Shown here one piece after another: positions 55,173 through 64,000 of a stretch of DNA of 64,000 nt; position 1 is the first letter of the stretch; every line of letters begins with the position of its first letter. A model generated the notes under the pieces. That model had not been told where the DNA came from and made no database searches. It saw nothing but the letters and a program-made list of their open reading frames with translations. The position numbers were made by a program, and so were the translations under genes. The DNA is from Gammaproteobacteria bacterium (GTDB lineage Bacteria > Pseudomonadota > Gammaproteobacteria > Enterobacterales > Kangiellaceae), in NCBI GenBank assembly GCA_013373545.1, contig JABXHQ010000103.1, forward strand, positions 1-64,000, written 5' to 3'.

Positions 55173-56800
55173 AGGCCTTGCTCCTGCTTTATAACTCGGG
55201 TCAGTCGCAATAACTCCGAAAAACGCATAAACCTTGGATCGTCAGGTGCCAAGTTATTAATTGAATTTAAATAATCCTCGCAACGCTCGATGACCGTTTC
55301 ATCAGCATTACCTGATTGATGAACTTTTAATAAAACCTGCACGGTGTTGAGTATTATGGATACATTTTTAGGAGACGCATCAACCGCTTGAATAAAGCAC
55401 TCGATGGCTTTTGGGTACTCTTGTTGCTCAAAGTATTTTATACCTTGGGAATTAAGTCGGTGTGCCTGTTTACCTTTTTCGATTATCGATTTATCGTCGA
55501 GAAAAGGCAGGGCATCTTCTAGAAAACGGGTGTCTTCAAAATTATGTTGCACAGCATCTTGAAGGATCGATTGCGCTAAACTATCTTCGCCAAGTGTTTT
55601 CAAACCCTTAGCCAGTTCGAGTCCCGCGGTGCCGGGTAACATAGTCTCAATCGCTGCGTATAGGGTTTTCGCTGAATCAACACATTTTTGTGCTTCTTTT
55701 TGTTTTCCCTGGTTATTCAGAAACACCCCTTCAGCGACATTTCCACGCAATCGGCTGACTTTGTCGTCTTTATATTCTTTATAGTATTCCTTTAAATAGC
55801 TTTCAGTTTCATTGAGTAGATTTCGCGGCACAGCAGCGGCATCGACTTCAATATAGTGACTAACACTGTTAGTGTATTTAATGTAACTGTCAGGTGATTT
55901 AAATAGTGAGTTGCTGCCCAAGCGGATTGACTGCTTAAAGGCATGAATAGCTGACTCAAAATCACCATTTTTTTCGGCGAGTTCTCCAAGTCGGTTCTGT
56001 CGGTTGATTACCCGTGGCGAGCGCTTTATGGCTTCTTGTAAAGTGGTTTGAGCGTCTTCGACCTCATCTAGACGCATTTGGCATTCGGCCAAGAGATCAT
56101 AGGCTTCGAGCATCATAGGGAACTTTGCAATGGTTTCTTTTAACACGGTTGCTGCGCCTTGGAATTCGCGCTTAGCCATTTGCGCTTGAGCAAGGCCAAC
56201 TAAAGCCCATGGGATTGGACGCTTCTCCAAGACAGCTTCATAAATTGCAGTTGCTTCTGGATACTGACGTTTTTTCATCAGAATGTCGGCTTTGAGCTTA
56301 TCAATGGCGCTTTTGTATTTCGGAAAGGTTTCGCTCATTTCATCGCAAAGCACTAAGGCATCATTAAGTTTTCCTTTATCAAAGGCAGTTAACAGAGGGC
56401 CTAATGCAGTTTTTTTCGCCACAAGGTTGTTTAACCGAGAGCGCAACTGTGCATTATTAAAAGGTTTGGTGAGGTAAGAGTCGGGCTGGTTTTCGAGCGC
56501 GCCCATGACCATTGCTGTGGTATTTTCTGCTGTGGTCATGATGAACACTGCATCCGACTTCAAGTATTTGTGATAATTAAGCTCTTCCAACACCTGCATG
56601 CCATTTTTGCCATGGCCTAAATTGTAGTCTGATAAGATAATGTCATACTGCTTCTCACTGCATGCACGTAGTGCAGATTCACCCGTATTAACGATATCGA
56701 CATCTTCTAGTCCGATTTCATTGAGCATTGCCCTAAGAGACCGGGCAAATTCGGCAAAGTCTTCAATAATGAGGGCGCTTTTCTTCTCGTAATTGATCAT
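55169..56800 (-). CDS. Response regulator with TPR output domain
   Basis: 543 residues. Receiver domain (about 1-125) with ALIIEDFAEFARSL, phospho-Asp in DIILSDYNLGHGKNG and Lys in SYLTKPFNNAQL. From about 150 to 510 come TPR repeats (such as YPEATAIYEAVLEKRPIPWALVGLAQAQM and EYPKAIECFIQAVDASPKNVSI). It should act by protein-protein binding. Leads the REC-TPR/kinase/membrane-protein unit. Confidence 0.88.
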   Translation of the reverse strand: MINYEKKSALIIEDFAEFARSLRAMLNEIGLEDVDIVNTGESALRACSEKQYDIILSDYNLGHGKNGMQVLEELNYHKYLKSDAVFIMTTAENTTAMVMGALENQPDSYLTKPFNNAQLRSRLNNLVAKKTALGPLLTAFDKGKLNDALVLCDEMSETFPKYKSAIDKLKADILMKKRQYPEATAIYEAVLEKRPIPWALVGLAQAQMAKREFQGAATVLKETIAKFPMMLEAYDLLAECQMRLDEVEDAQTTLQEAIKRSPRVINRQNRLGELAEKNGDFESAIHAFKQSIRLGSNSLFKSPDSYIKYTNSVSHYIEVDAAAVPRNLLNETESYLKEYYKEYKDDKVSRLRGNVAEGVFLNNQGKQKEAQKCVDSAKTLYAAIETMLPGTAGLELAKGLKTLGEDSLAQSILQDAVQHNFEDTRFLEDALPFLDDKSIIEKGKQAHRLNSQGIKYFEQQEYPKAIECFIQAVDASPKNVSIILNTVQVLLKVHQSGNADETVIERCEDYLNSINNLAPDDPRFMRFSELLRLTRVIKQEQGL

Positions 56801-56925
56801 TTAAGTTGGCAAAATCCGATATTGGTTGATTTCATTTTAATTCTAAGTTTCAATGACAAAAGTATAGATGCTTATTTGAAAATTGTAATAAATTTCAATA
56901 AATTAAGAGAAAAAAGGAAGACCGG

Positions 56926-57843
56926 ATGGCAAGCTCACTGGGTGACAAGTTAGTGGTCGCAATATCATCGACTGCTTTGTTCGATTTGCAGGAGAGTCAC
57001 CAGATATTTGTAGAGCAAGGCGTTCAAGCCTATTCCTCTTATCAAATCGAAAATGAAGACAAGCCATTGTCACCGGGAGCCGCTTTTTCTCTAGTTAAAA
57101 AACTACTTGCGTTAAATGAGCAGGGGAGTGCTGCGAAGCCGCGGGTCGAGGTGGTCCTTATCTCCCGAAACAGTGCCGATACCGGACTGCGCATTTTTAA
57201 TTCTATTGAAGCTCACAATTTAACGATTACCCGCGCTGCCTTTACTGGTGGGCGTAATCCCTATCAGTATGTTTCTGCATTTCATGCGCACCTGTTTTTG
57301 TCTACCAATCCAGAGGATGTGCGTAAAGCTTTAACCAGTGGTTACGCTGCGGCGACCATCATGCCGAAACCTAAGTCGAGCACAACTCAAGGCCCTGATC
57401 ATCAGCAAGAACTCAAATTTGCATTCGATGGTGATGCGGTTATTTTTTCCGATGAGGCGGAAAAAATATATAAAAAACAAGGGCTTGATGCATTTGCTAA
57501 GAGTGAGCGAGCATCTGCAAAGTCGCCATTGAAAGGCGGACCATTCAAAAACTTCCTTGCTGCACTGCATCAGATTCAGCGTGATTTTAGTCAAGAGGAA
57601 TGCCCAATTCGAACCGCTTTAGTGACCGCTCGAAGTGCTCCTGCGCACGAGCGAGTGGTGCGGACATTGCGTAGTTGGGACATCCGAATTGATGAAGCTT
57701 TATTTTTAGGTGGTCTTACGAAAGCCGATTTTCTTGCGGCTTATGGAGCCGATGTCTTTTTCGATGATCAGCAAGATCATTGTAACTCTGCGCAAGATTT
57801 GGTCGCAACTGGCCATGTGCCACACGGTGTCGCTAACGAGTAA
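56926..57843 (+). CDS. 5'-nucleotidase (PF06189-type)
   Basis: 305 residues, cytoplasmic. The family pattern is VVAISSTALFDLQESHQIF at the N-terminus, then PRVEVVLISRNSADTGLRIFNSIE, ITRAAFTGGRNPYQYVSAFHAHLFLSTNPEDV, AVIFSDEAEKIYKKQGL and, near the C-terminus, EALFLGGLTKADFLAAYGADVFFDDQ. It likely removes phosphate from nucleoside 5'-monophosphates (AMP or IMP). AAAGGAAG precedes the start. Single gene. Confidence 0.87.
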   Translation: MASSLGDKLVVAISSTALFDLQESHQIFVEQGVQAYSSYQIENEDKPLSPGAAFSLVKKLLALNEQGSAAKPRVEVVLISRNSADTGLRIFNSIEAHNLTITRAAFTGGRNPYQYVSAFHAHLFLSTNPEDVRKALTSGYAAATIMPKPKSSTTQGPDHQQELKFAFDGDAVIFSDEAEKIYKKQGLDAFAKSERASAKSPLKGGPFKNFLAALHQIQRDFSQEECPIRTALVTARSAPAHERVVRTLRSWDIRIDEALFLGGLTKADFLAAYGADVFFDDQQDHCNSAQDLVATGHVPHGVANE

Positions 57844-57853
57844 CTTTATTAAG

Positions 57854-58056
57854 ATATCCACAGGTTTATCCAATGCTTGGCGGAGGAAAGTATCTGCACC
57901 GCTATTTTTAATCACTAATTAATTGTTCCCCGTGAAACTTATTCTATTTATCTATTAAAATAACTTGATTTGAATAAAATATAATCAAAAGTACATATTT
58001 TGTGCTGCAGCATTCATTCACATACTAAACACAAGATTTCCACACGCTTATCCACA
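57854..58056. promoter_or_regulatory. DnaA-box-like cluster flanking an AT-rich stretch
   Basis: A perfect TTATCCACA is at 58048-58056. ATATCCACA (57854-57862, one mismatch) and weaker TTATCCAAT (57866-57874) and ATTTCCACA (58036-58044) are nearby, around a very AT-rich segment (about 57940-58005). It lies upstream of cysB. A DnaA-sensitive promoter is possible; origin function is unlikely without dnaA nearby. Confidence 0.3.
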
Positions 58057-58137
58057 TTGGTGAAATTTCTGATTACGACTATTCTTAAGAAGTTACCGGA
58101 ATAAGAATGGCTCAAGAACATTCATCGGGAGTAAAGT

Positions 58138-59112
58138 ATGAAGCTACAACAGCTTAAATATATCTATGAAGTGGCACGGCATGATTTAAATGTTTCGGCA
58201 ACAGCCGAAAGTCTCTATACCTCACAACCCGGCATTAGCAAACAGATCCGTTTGTTGGAAGACGAGCTTGGTGTTCAAGTATTTACCCGCAGCGGTAAGC
58301 ACTTGACCAATGTTACGCCGGCAGGTGTCCGTATATTAGAAGTAACAACTGAAATTTTGCAGCTGACCAAGAAAATTCAGGATATAGCTGCGGATTTTGT
58401 TTGTGAGGATAAAGGCATTTTTCGCATCGCGACGACACACACTTTCTCCCGGTACCTATTGCCTAGCCTGATTGAAACCTTCACAAAAAAGTATCCTGAT
58501 GTTCGACTGCATCTACACCAGGGGATTAATGCACATGTCGACCACATGTTGGATCATGGTGATATTGATATCGTTATTTTTGGTGAGCGTGACGAGTGGT
58601 TTGCCGATAAAGTTCAGTTGCCGTGTTTTCTCTGGCATCAGTGCATTGTGGTTCCACGTGATCATCCGCTAGCGATGGATACTTCGATCACCCTAGAAAA
58701 ATTAGCGTCTTTTCCGTTAATGGCCAAGTTAACGCCCGACGGTAAAATGGGGGATGTTGAGCGGGTATTTAAAACCAGTGGACTTGAACCTGACTTTGTT
58801 ATTACCGCGACTGACTCTGAAATATTGAAGTCTTATGTGCGTATGGGAATGGGTGTTGGCTTGATTGCGCGCATGGCATATAACCCTGATAAAGATCAGG
58901 ACTTAAAGTTGATTAATGCGGATCATTTATTCTCGCCGTCGAAAGCGAAAATTGTTTTTCACAAGAACTTTTTTTTCCGCAAGTATGTAACTGACTTCAT
59001 CAATATGTTAGCGCCGCACATGAATGAAGAGCTGTTAAAGAAGGTTTCACGTTGTCGTTCTGCCAACGAGTTGAACAATTTAATTTCAGACGATGTTTTA
59101 CCGGAGCGGTAA
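58138..59112 (+). CDS. cysB: LysR-type regulator CysB
   Basis: 324 residues, identical in length to E. coli CysB. The N-terminal helix-turn-helix begins MKLQQLKYIYEVARHDLNVSATAESLYTSQPGISKQIRLLEDELG. The effector domain has FRIATTHTFSRYLLPSLIETF and IDIVIFGERDE for sulphate, thiosulphate or N-acetylserine sensing, then a GLIARMAYNPDKD loop. It activates cysteine and sulphur uptake genes. GGGAG precedes the start. Confidence 0.95.
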   Translation: MKLQQLKYIYEVARHDLNVSATAESLYTSQPGISKQIRLLEDELGVQVFTRSGKHLTNVTPAGVRILEVTTEILQLTKKIQDIAADFVCEDKGIFRIATTHTFSRYLLPSLIETFTKKYPDVRLHLHQGINAHVDHMLDHGDIDIVIFGERDEWFADKVQLPCFLWHQCIVVPRDHPLAMDTSITLEKLASFPLMAKLTPDGKMGDVERVFKTSGLEPDFVITATDSEILKSYVRMGMGVGLIARMAYNPDKDQDLKLINADHLFSPSKAKIVFHKNFFFRKYVTDFINMLAPHMNEELLKKVSRCRSANELNNLISDDVLPER

Positions 59113-59228
59113 AGCAAAATTTTAGACGCAAAGGCTCACTGGCTAATACTTTGACCAGCTTTCTGTTCGTTTCGTCGTTGTTGTGTTGAGATAGTTGCCT
59201 CGTTAATCAATAGTGGCAAAGTTTTCAC

Positions 59229-59984
59229 GTGAAATTAAAGTACTGTTTAATTGTCATCGGGTTACTGGCGAGCGTTTCAGCGCAGGCAAACCCCAAGTTA
59301 CCGACGTCAGACACCTATATCAACCAATGTGTTGTTCTGCTACATGGCATGGGACGAACTCATCGTTCAATGAACTTCTTACAGAAACGCTTGCAGCAAG
59401 TTGGGTTTGTTACGGTCAATAAAAGCTATGCGTCGTTAAATCATCCCATTTCAGAGTTGGCAGAGCAGGCCATACCATCCATTGTTGCAGAGTGCCCAGC
59501 GAAAATGCCGGTGAGTTTTGTCACGCACTCTCTTGGTGGGTTAATTGTTCGGGATTACTTAGCGCAGCATCCAAACATTTCCGTAGCGAAGATTGTAATG
59601 TTAGGTCCGCCTAACCAAGGCAGTGAAGTGGCACAGAAAATTGGTCGCTGGCTGCCCCAAAAACTGCCGCTTTTTCAACGCTTTTTACAGATATCAAAAT
59701 CAAGCTCGGCCTATGTTCGGCAACTGGCTCCGATTCAACATCGAGTGGGGGTTATTGCAGGAACACGAAGTTTAAATCCAATTTTTTCCAGCTGGCTGCC
59801 AGGGCTGGACGATGGCAAGGTGGCGGTAAGTGATACCTGCTTAACCGATATGAGCGACCGCATTTTAGTGGAAGCTAATCACACGTCTTTATTGTTTAAC
59901 GCTGAGGTGATAGCGGAGACTCTCTATTTTTTACAATATGATGAGTTTTCGGCCGCAGCTTATCATTTCAAGGGGCAATGTTAA
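59229..59984 (+). CDS. Exported alpha/beta-hydrolase (lipase-like)
   Basis: 251 residues with a GTG start and a signal peptide (cut near SAQA). The oxyanion stretch is VLLHGMGRTHRSM, the nucleophile elbow is THSLGGLIV (Ser near residue 102), and DDGKVAV and NHTSLLFN supply the Asp and His. This triacylglycerol-lipase-like set fits a periplasmic or secreted esterase. The substrate is unknown. Its start codon lies inside a TTTCACGTGAAA palindrome. Confidence 0.83.
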   Translation: MKLKYCLIVIGLLASVSAQANPKLPTSDTYINQCVVLLHGMGRTHRSMNFLQKRLQQVGFVTVNKSYASLNHPISELAEQAIPSIVAECPAKMPVSFVTHSLGGLIVRDYLAQHPNISVAKIVMLGPPNQGSEVAQKIGRWLPQKLPLFQRFLQISKSSSAYVRQLAPIQHRVGVIAGTRSLNPIFSSWLPGLDDGKVAVSDTCLTDMSDRILVEANHTSLLFNAEVIAETLYFLQYDEFSAAAYHFKGQC

Positions 59985-60038
59985 GTGGTTGAGCCAAGCA
60001 GTGGCGCTCGTTACTTCGGCGCCACTCACCGATGGCTC

Positions 60039-61418
60039 TTAGCACTCGATTATGTTCACAGCAAGCCCGCCGCGGGCTGTTTCTTTATATTTTGTCTTCA
60101 TATCAGCACCGGTTTCGCGCATGGTTTTAATGACTTTATCAAGGGAAACCTTGTGACTGCCATCGCCGCGCAAAGCTAATCGTGCGGCATTAATGGCCTT
60201 AATTGCGCCCATTGCATTGCGCTCAATGCAAGGCACTTGAACCAAGCCTCCGACAGGATCGCAAGTGAGGCCCAAGTTGTGTTCCATACCAATTTCAGCT
60301 GCGTTTTCTACTTGTGCCGGTGTACCACCCATGACTTCGGTTAATGCGGCGGCGGCCATTGAGCAAGCAACGCCCACTTCACCTTGGCAGCCAACTTCGG
60401 CGCCTGAAATAGAGGCGTTTTCTTTGTATAAAATACCGACCGCGGCGGCGGTTAATAGAAAGCGCACGATAGCATCATCGTCTGGCGTGCCTTTACAGTG
60501 GTGTTGAGTAAAATAAAACAGTACTGCGGGAATAATACCTGCCGCTCCATTAGTGGGTGCGGTGACGACGCGGCCGCCGGCGGCATTTTCTTCATTAACG
60601 GCTAAGGCATATAAATTCACCCAATCCATAACCGACAATTCATCGGTTTGATTTTGTGAAGCTTTGAGTTTGCGAAATAATGATGGTGCTCGGCGTTTTA
60701 CTTTTAGTCCACCCGGTAGGATACCTTCCCGCTCGCATCCGCGCTTGACACAACTACGCATGGCTTCCCAAATAGTGAGCAATCGTGCTCGCACGTCGCT
60801 TTCACTGCGCCAAGACAACTCATTTTTTAACATCAAACTGGAAATATCCAAACCGTGTTCGGCTGATAGTTCCAGTAACTCAGCAGCTGAGCTAAATGGG
60901 TAAGCCACTTTGGTCGAGTCTTCGACAATGGGATCATCAGCAGAGACATCGTCATTCACCACAAAGCCGCCGCCCACCGAATAATAGGTGGCCGTTTTGA
61001 TGAGTTCATCGTTTTGGTTAAATGCGTGAAACTTCATGCCATTGGCATGTTTCGGTAACACATCGCGGCGATGAAAAATTAAGTCTTTCTTTTCGTTATA
61101 GCTAATCGAATGTTCGCCCGCCAGAAGCAAGCTTTTTTGTTCTCGGATAGCCTCCATTCGGTCCGGAACCATGTCCGGATCGAGTGCTGCAGGACGATTA
61201 CCTTCGAGTCCCATTAACACTGCGACATCGCTGCCGTGTCCTTTTCCGGTTTGGCCCAAGGAGCCGTAGAGTTCAGACTTGATTCGTGTGATCTGATTAA
61301 GTTGTCCTTTCTTTTTAAGTTCTTCAACAAATCGCCGAGCGGCGCGCATTGGACCTACGGTATGCGAGCTTGATGGACCAATACCGATGGTAAATATTTC
61401 AAAAGTACTTATGGACAC
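60039..61418 (-). CDS. sdaA: L-serine ammonia-lyase, iron-sulfur type
   Basis: 459 residues (E. coli SdaA 454). It makes pyruvate and ammonia from serine using a 4Fe-4S cluster. The N-terminal beta domain has [19 protein letters not shown]. Cluster Cys are in [21 protein letters not shown] and [21 protein letters not shown]. The C-terminal end is normal. It is next to nudL and pabB, as in E. coli. No clear terminator follows. Confidence 0.96.
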   Translation of the reverse strand: MSISTFEIFTIGIGPSSSHTVGPMRAARRFVEELKKKGQLNQITRIKSELYGSLGQTGKGHGSDVAVLMGLEGNRPAALDPDMVPDRMEAIREQKSLLLAGEHSISYNEKKDLIFHRRDVLPKHANGMKFHAFNQNDELIKTATYYSVGGGFVVNDDVSADDPIVEDSTKVAYPFSSAAELLELSAEHGLDISSLMLKNELSWRSESDVRARLLTIWEAMRSCVKRGCEREGILPGGLKVKRRAPSLFRKLKASQNQTDELSVMDWVNLYALAVNEENAAGGRVVTAPTNGAAGIIPAVLFYFTQHHCKGTPDDDAIVRFLLTAAAVGILYKENASISGAEVGCQGEVGVACSMAAAALTEVMGGTPAQVENAAEIGMEHNLGLTCDPVGGLVQVPCIERNAMGAIKAINAARLALRGDGSHKVSLDKVIKTMRETGADMKTKYKETARGGLAVNIIEC

Positions 61419-61510
61419 TTAATTTCACCTGATAAACGTTTGCGGTTGTGTTCGAATTGAGAGCGCATTGTAATATCGCTGCGACGATGAAACCACTGTC
61501 TCTTATGCCG

Positions 61511-62140
61511 CTAAGCAGTGGTCGAATGTGTATAAGGTGCCAAACACTTAGATAGCTCGACTAAAATACGTGCGGTAGCGCCCCAGATATTGTAGTCGTG
61601 ATAGCGAATCGAGTAGTAGTAACGTTTTTCGCCTTGGAACATAGCGCTTTGCAAAGAGTGGTTGGCTGGATTAACGATAAAACTTAACGGCACTTCAAAA
61701 GCCTCCGCAACCTCGCCTTGGTCCAAGGTTAAACTGTAGTCGTGGTCAACCAAGCCGACGAACGGCGTCATTAAATAATTAGTGATGGTAGTGTGCTCGG
61801 GTAACTGACCGAGGATTTGAATTTTGGATGGTTTGATCCCGACTTCTTCGTAGGTTTCTCGTAATGCGGTAAAGGCCAAGTCTCGGTCGTACTCTTCATG
61901 ACGACCTCCAGGGAAACTAATTTGTCCTGGATGGTGTTTCAGGTGATGTGCACGTCGGGTCAACAATAAATGGTAACCATAATGTTGTCCGACTTGGCGC
62001 TGAATAAGTGGTACCAAAACGCCTGCTGGAGTCAATCCCTCAATGGAAGTCTCGTTGGCAACATCGGCCGTAGGAGGCTTAGGGCTTTGTAACGCCTGCT
62101 GTAATTTTTCAGGAGTTAGTTGCATTCGCTTGCTCATCAA
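61511..62140 (-). CDS. nudL: Nudix CoA pyrophosphatase
   Basis: 209 residues. The NudL signature LLLTRRAHHLKHHPGQISFPGG (near residue 60) precedes the Nudix box GGRHEEYDRDLAFTALRETYEEVGI. The box has the spacing of this subfamily. It splits CoA and its derivatives to 3',5'-ADP and 4'-phosphopantetheine. The start region overlaps pabB by 32 bases, with no clear ribosome site; alternative starts exist at 62137 and 62125. Confidence 0.93.
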   Translation of the reverse strand: MMSKRMQLTPEKLQQALQSPKPPTADVANETSIEGLTPAGVLVPLIQRQVGQHYGYHLLLTRRAHHLKHHPGQISFPGGRHEEYDRDLAFTALRETYEEVGIKPSKIQILGQLPEHTTITNYLMTPFVGLVDHDYSLTLDQGEVAEAFEVPLSFIVNPANHSLQSAMFQGEKRYYYSIRYHDYNIWGATARILVELSKCLAPYTHSTTA

Positions 62141-63551
62141 ACGTGGAGTTAAGTTTACTCAGAGGATCCAGTATTTTGCTGAGTTTAGCAAAGGTTTCTT
62201 GATATTCTAACTCGCACTGCGAATCGGCCACCAGACCACCACCGGCCCAAGTATAGATAGTATTTTGATCGGTGATTAATGTTCGAATCATAATGTTGCT
62301 GTCCATTGATCCATCAAAGCCAAGATAAACCATTGAGCCGCAATAAAAATGTCGCCGATGAGGCTCTAGTTCTTCAATGATTTCCATTGCTCTAACTTTC
62401 GGTGCCCCGGTAATTGAGCCTCCTGGAAACGATTGGTACAGAACATCAAATGCACTGAAGCCGTCTGCGATGGTTGCTTCGACGGTCGAGATAAGGTGGT
62501 GCACCGAGGGGAAACTATAGAGCCCAAATAACTCGGTAACTTTAACGCTGCCTGGTGCCGCGGTTTTACTTAAATCGTTGCGCAATAGATCCACTATCAT
62601 TAAGTTTTCCGCTTGGTCTTTTTCACTATTAATCAACAGCTGCTTGTTAAGTTCGTCTTGTTGCGGATCGTCGCTACGCGGTTGCGTCCCTTTAATGGGT
62701 TGAGTGATGGCGTGATTGTCGGCAACTGCTATAAATCTTTCTGGGGATAGTGACAGAATTTGTGTGTCACCGAGATTGAAATAGGCTGAGAATGGACCTT
62801 GATTCTGCTGTGCGAGGTACTGAAATGCTTGCCATGGATGACCGGCGTAATGGGCTTTAAAGCGTTGAGCTAAATTTATTTGATAACAGTCACCGGAGTG
62901 GATGTAGGCTTGCACTTGAGAAAATTTTTCACGGTAACTGTCTTGGTCCATATTGCTCATCCAAGATGAGGTTAAATGAAAAGGTGCCCACTGAGAAACT
63001 CTGTTGGCTGCGGTGTATTCATTAATCCGCTGCAAAATAGCTGCTGCCGTATTTGCGCGTTGATAGTTGTCATATAAAGTGACTTGCTGCTGCTGGTGGT
63101 CAATTTTAATCGGGCAAAAATACAGCCCAAGACAGAGATCATTGAGTTCTAGTTCGGTCGCTGCCTGCTCGGGCAAGCGCTCTATTTGTCGGCCGAAGTC
63201 GTAAGCCATGGCGCCCGCAATGCCACCTGTAAATCCACTAGCCTTTGGCGTCATCGACTGGTAGTTAACTAACCATTGGTTAATTAGTGATGCCACGTTG
63301 GGTACGGTTTCCTCACGCATTAATCGGGCCACGCTCAACGAAGCGGGATCGAAATGGAGCACGCGGTGATCGGGGCCATCACTGTGTAGCTTTGAGGTGA
63401 CCACCTGTTCCGGGGCAATTAATATCCAGTCAACATAGTGTCCCGAAGCTTGGCTACTATGCAGAAGAAGCGAGTAGGGCTGATCGACAAACGCGTTAAA
63501 ATAGTAATCCGCAGTTTTCTGATCAATGTAGGGCAGTTGGTGTGTTGGCAT
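62109..63551 (-). CDS. pabB: Aminodeoxychorismate synthase component I
   Basis: 480 residues. The chorismate-binding domain has YQINLAQRF, QPIKGTQPRSDD, DQAENLMIVDLLRNDL, FPSVHHLISTVEA, FPGGSITGAPKVRAMEII and GSMDSNIMIRTL. The PIKGT Lys (not the PIAGT of anthranilate synthase) marks PabB. With PabA-type glutaminase it makes aminodeoxychorismate for folate. Its partner pabA is not in the window. It leads the pabB-nudL unit. Confidence 0.95.
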   Translation of the reverse strand: MPTHQLPYIDQKTADYYFNAFVDQPYSLLLHSSQASGHYVDWILIAPEQVVTSKLHSDGPDHRVLHFDPASLSVARLMREETVPNVASLINQWLVNYQSMTPKASGFTGGIAGAMAYDFGRQIERLPEQAATELELNDLCLGLYFCPIKIDHQQQQVTLYDNYQRANTAAAILQRINEYTAANRVSQWAPFHLTSSWMSNMDQDSYREKFSQVQAYIHSGDCYQINLAQRFKAHYAGHPWQAFQYLAQQNQGPFSAYFNLGDTQILSLSPERFIAVADNHAITQPIKGTQPRSDDPQQDELNKQLLINSEKDQAENLMIVDLLRNDLSKTAAPGSVKVTELFGLYSFPSVHHLISTVEATIADGFSAFDVLYQSFPGGSITGAPKVRAMEIIEELEPHRRHFYCGSMVYLGFDGSMDSNIMIRTLITDQNTIYTWAGGGLVADSQCELEYQETFAKLSKILDPLSKLNSTFDEQANATNS

Positions 63552-63642
63552 GTTTTATTAATTTTGGTTAGTGAATAACCAGTTCAGCTGTGAATTTATC
63601 GAGTTTTCACTAACTGAGCTGCGTGTTCGCTTGTGGTTCGGG

Positions 63643-63648
63643 TATAAT
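63643..63648 (+). promoter_or_regulatory. -10 element before the fumarase gene
   Basis: Perfect TATAAT about 100 bases before the start codon. The -35 is weak at any normal spacing, so activation may be needed. Confidence 0.4.
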
Positions 63649-63746
63649 ACCAAAGTTTGATTTCAAATCATTGAATAGCCAATATAAATATTGTAAGGTT
63701 GTGCAGCGCAATATCTGTCGCAACTTCCCAATTGCCGGAGGACCAC

Positions 63747-64000
63747 ATGGCGGTGATCAAAAAAGCCGACTTTATTGAGAGCGTTGAGAACGCACTTCAG
63801 TTTATTTCTTATTATCATCCCAAAGACTTTGTCGATGCGATGCACGAAGCCTATGAGAAAGAGCAAAATCCGGGCGCAAAAGATGCTATCGCACAAATCT
63901 TAATCAACTCGCGAATGTCGGCACAAGGTCATCGACCGGTTTGTCAAGACACTGGCATTGTCACTGTGTTTGTAAAGATTGGTATGCAAGTACAGTGGGA
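63747..64000 (+). CDS. Class I fumarate hydratase, N-terminal part (partial)
   Basis: The first 84 residues are in the window; the gene runs off the right edge. The start MAVIKKADFIESVENALQFISYYHPKDF and the stretch RPVCQDTGIVTVFVK, where the Cys is an iron-sulfur ligand, mark iron-sulfur (FumA/FumB-type) fumarases, which hydrate fumarate to malate. GGAGG precedes the ATG. Confidence 0.92.
   Translation, partial: MAVIKKADFIESVENALQFISYYHPKDFVDAMHEAYEKEQNPGAKDAIAQILINSRMSAQGHRPVCQDTGIVTVFVKIGMQVQW

Noticed and set aside
59221-59236. TTTCACGTGAAA palindrome resembling a parS site
   Set aside because: The outer bases of the parS consensus do not match, it covers a start codon, and 12-bp palindromes are expected several times in a window this size.

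Overview
The window is one contiguous piece of a gammaproteobacterial chromosome. Protein sequences, moderate GC and gene order point to a marine Oceanospirillales-like lineage, possibly Kangiellaceae (Kangiella, Aliikangiella or Pleionea); this placement is inference from memory of protein similarity. Several blocks keep gene orders known from E. coli: ffs-dnaX-ybaB-recR-htpG-adk-hemH, yoaA-tsaB-Slp lipoprotein, and pabB-nudL-sdaA. I see no insertion sequence, prophage, tRNA, rRNA operon or CRISPR array.

Layout. 1-4.7 kb: branched-chain amino acid synthesis (leuD end, leuB, ilvC and its divergent regulator ilvY) plus an acyltransferase. 5.0-5.8 kb: an exported repeat (beta-solenoid) protein. 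5.9-18.2 kb: an acetate-use island with a DcaP-like porin, acs, the CrbR/CrbS two-component system, a two-part sodium:solute symporter, a cNMP/CBS/nucleotidyltransferase protein and a DEDDh exonuclease. A perfect 12-bp palindrome, CGACTAAAGTCG, or a one-base variant lies in both promoter regions of this island. 18.2-19.7 kb: a STAS/RsbW-type pair and a hemerythrin-like protein. 20.0-28.5 kb: SRP RNA, dnaX with a probable programmed frameshift, and replication, repair and chaperone housekeeping genes. 28.7-33.1 kb: lon and a tightly overlapping sigma factor/membrane protein/DUF3106 operon.

33.2-37.9 kb: two uncharacterised genes, yoaA, tsaB, and a Slp-family lipoprotein. 37.9-38.8 kb: two bacterioferritin genes with complementary active sites. 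39.0-41.0 kb: an orphan FliK-like gene and an FlhB C-domain gene. 41.1-48.1 kb: the complete cytochrome c maturation operon ccmABCDEFGHI. 48.3-50.3 kb: an HvfABC-type operon for a copper-related modified peptide, with eight EGKCG motifs in the precursor, an MNIO (DUF692) enzyme and a DUF2063 partner; mlaA follows. 51.5-56.8 kb: signalling genes (PilZ, REC-PP2C, STAS, histidine kinase, REC-TPR). 56.9-64 kb: a 5'-nucleotidase, cysB, a lipase, sdaA, nudL, pabB and the start of a class I fumarase.

How the parts work together. Acetate probably enters through the porin and symporter, is activated by Acs, and is sensed by CrbS/CrbR acting on the palindromes. The two partner-switching gene sets (18.2-19.0 and 51.9-53.6 kb) may form one pathway. 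The most unusual system is the Cys-repeat peptide operon beside the ccm genes, which puts copper-binding peptide synthesis next to periplasmic cytochrome assembly.
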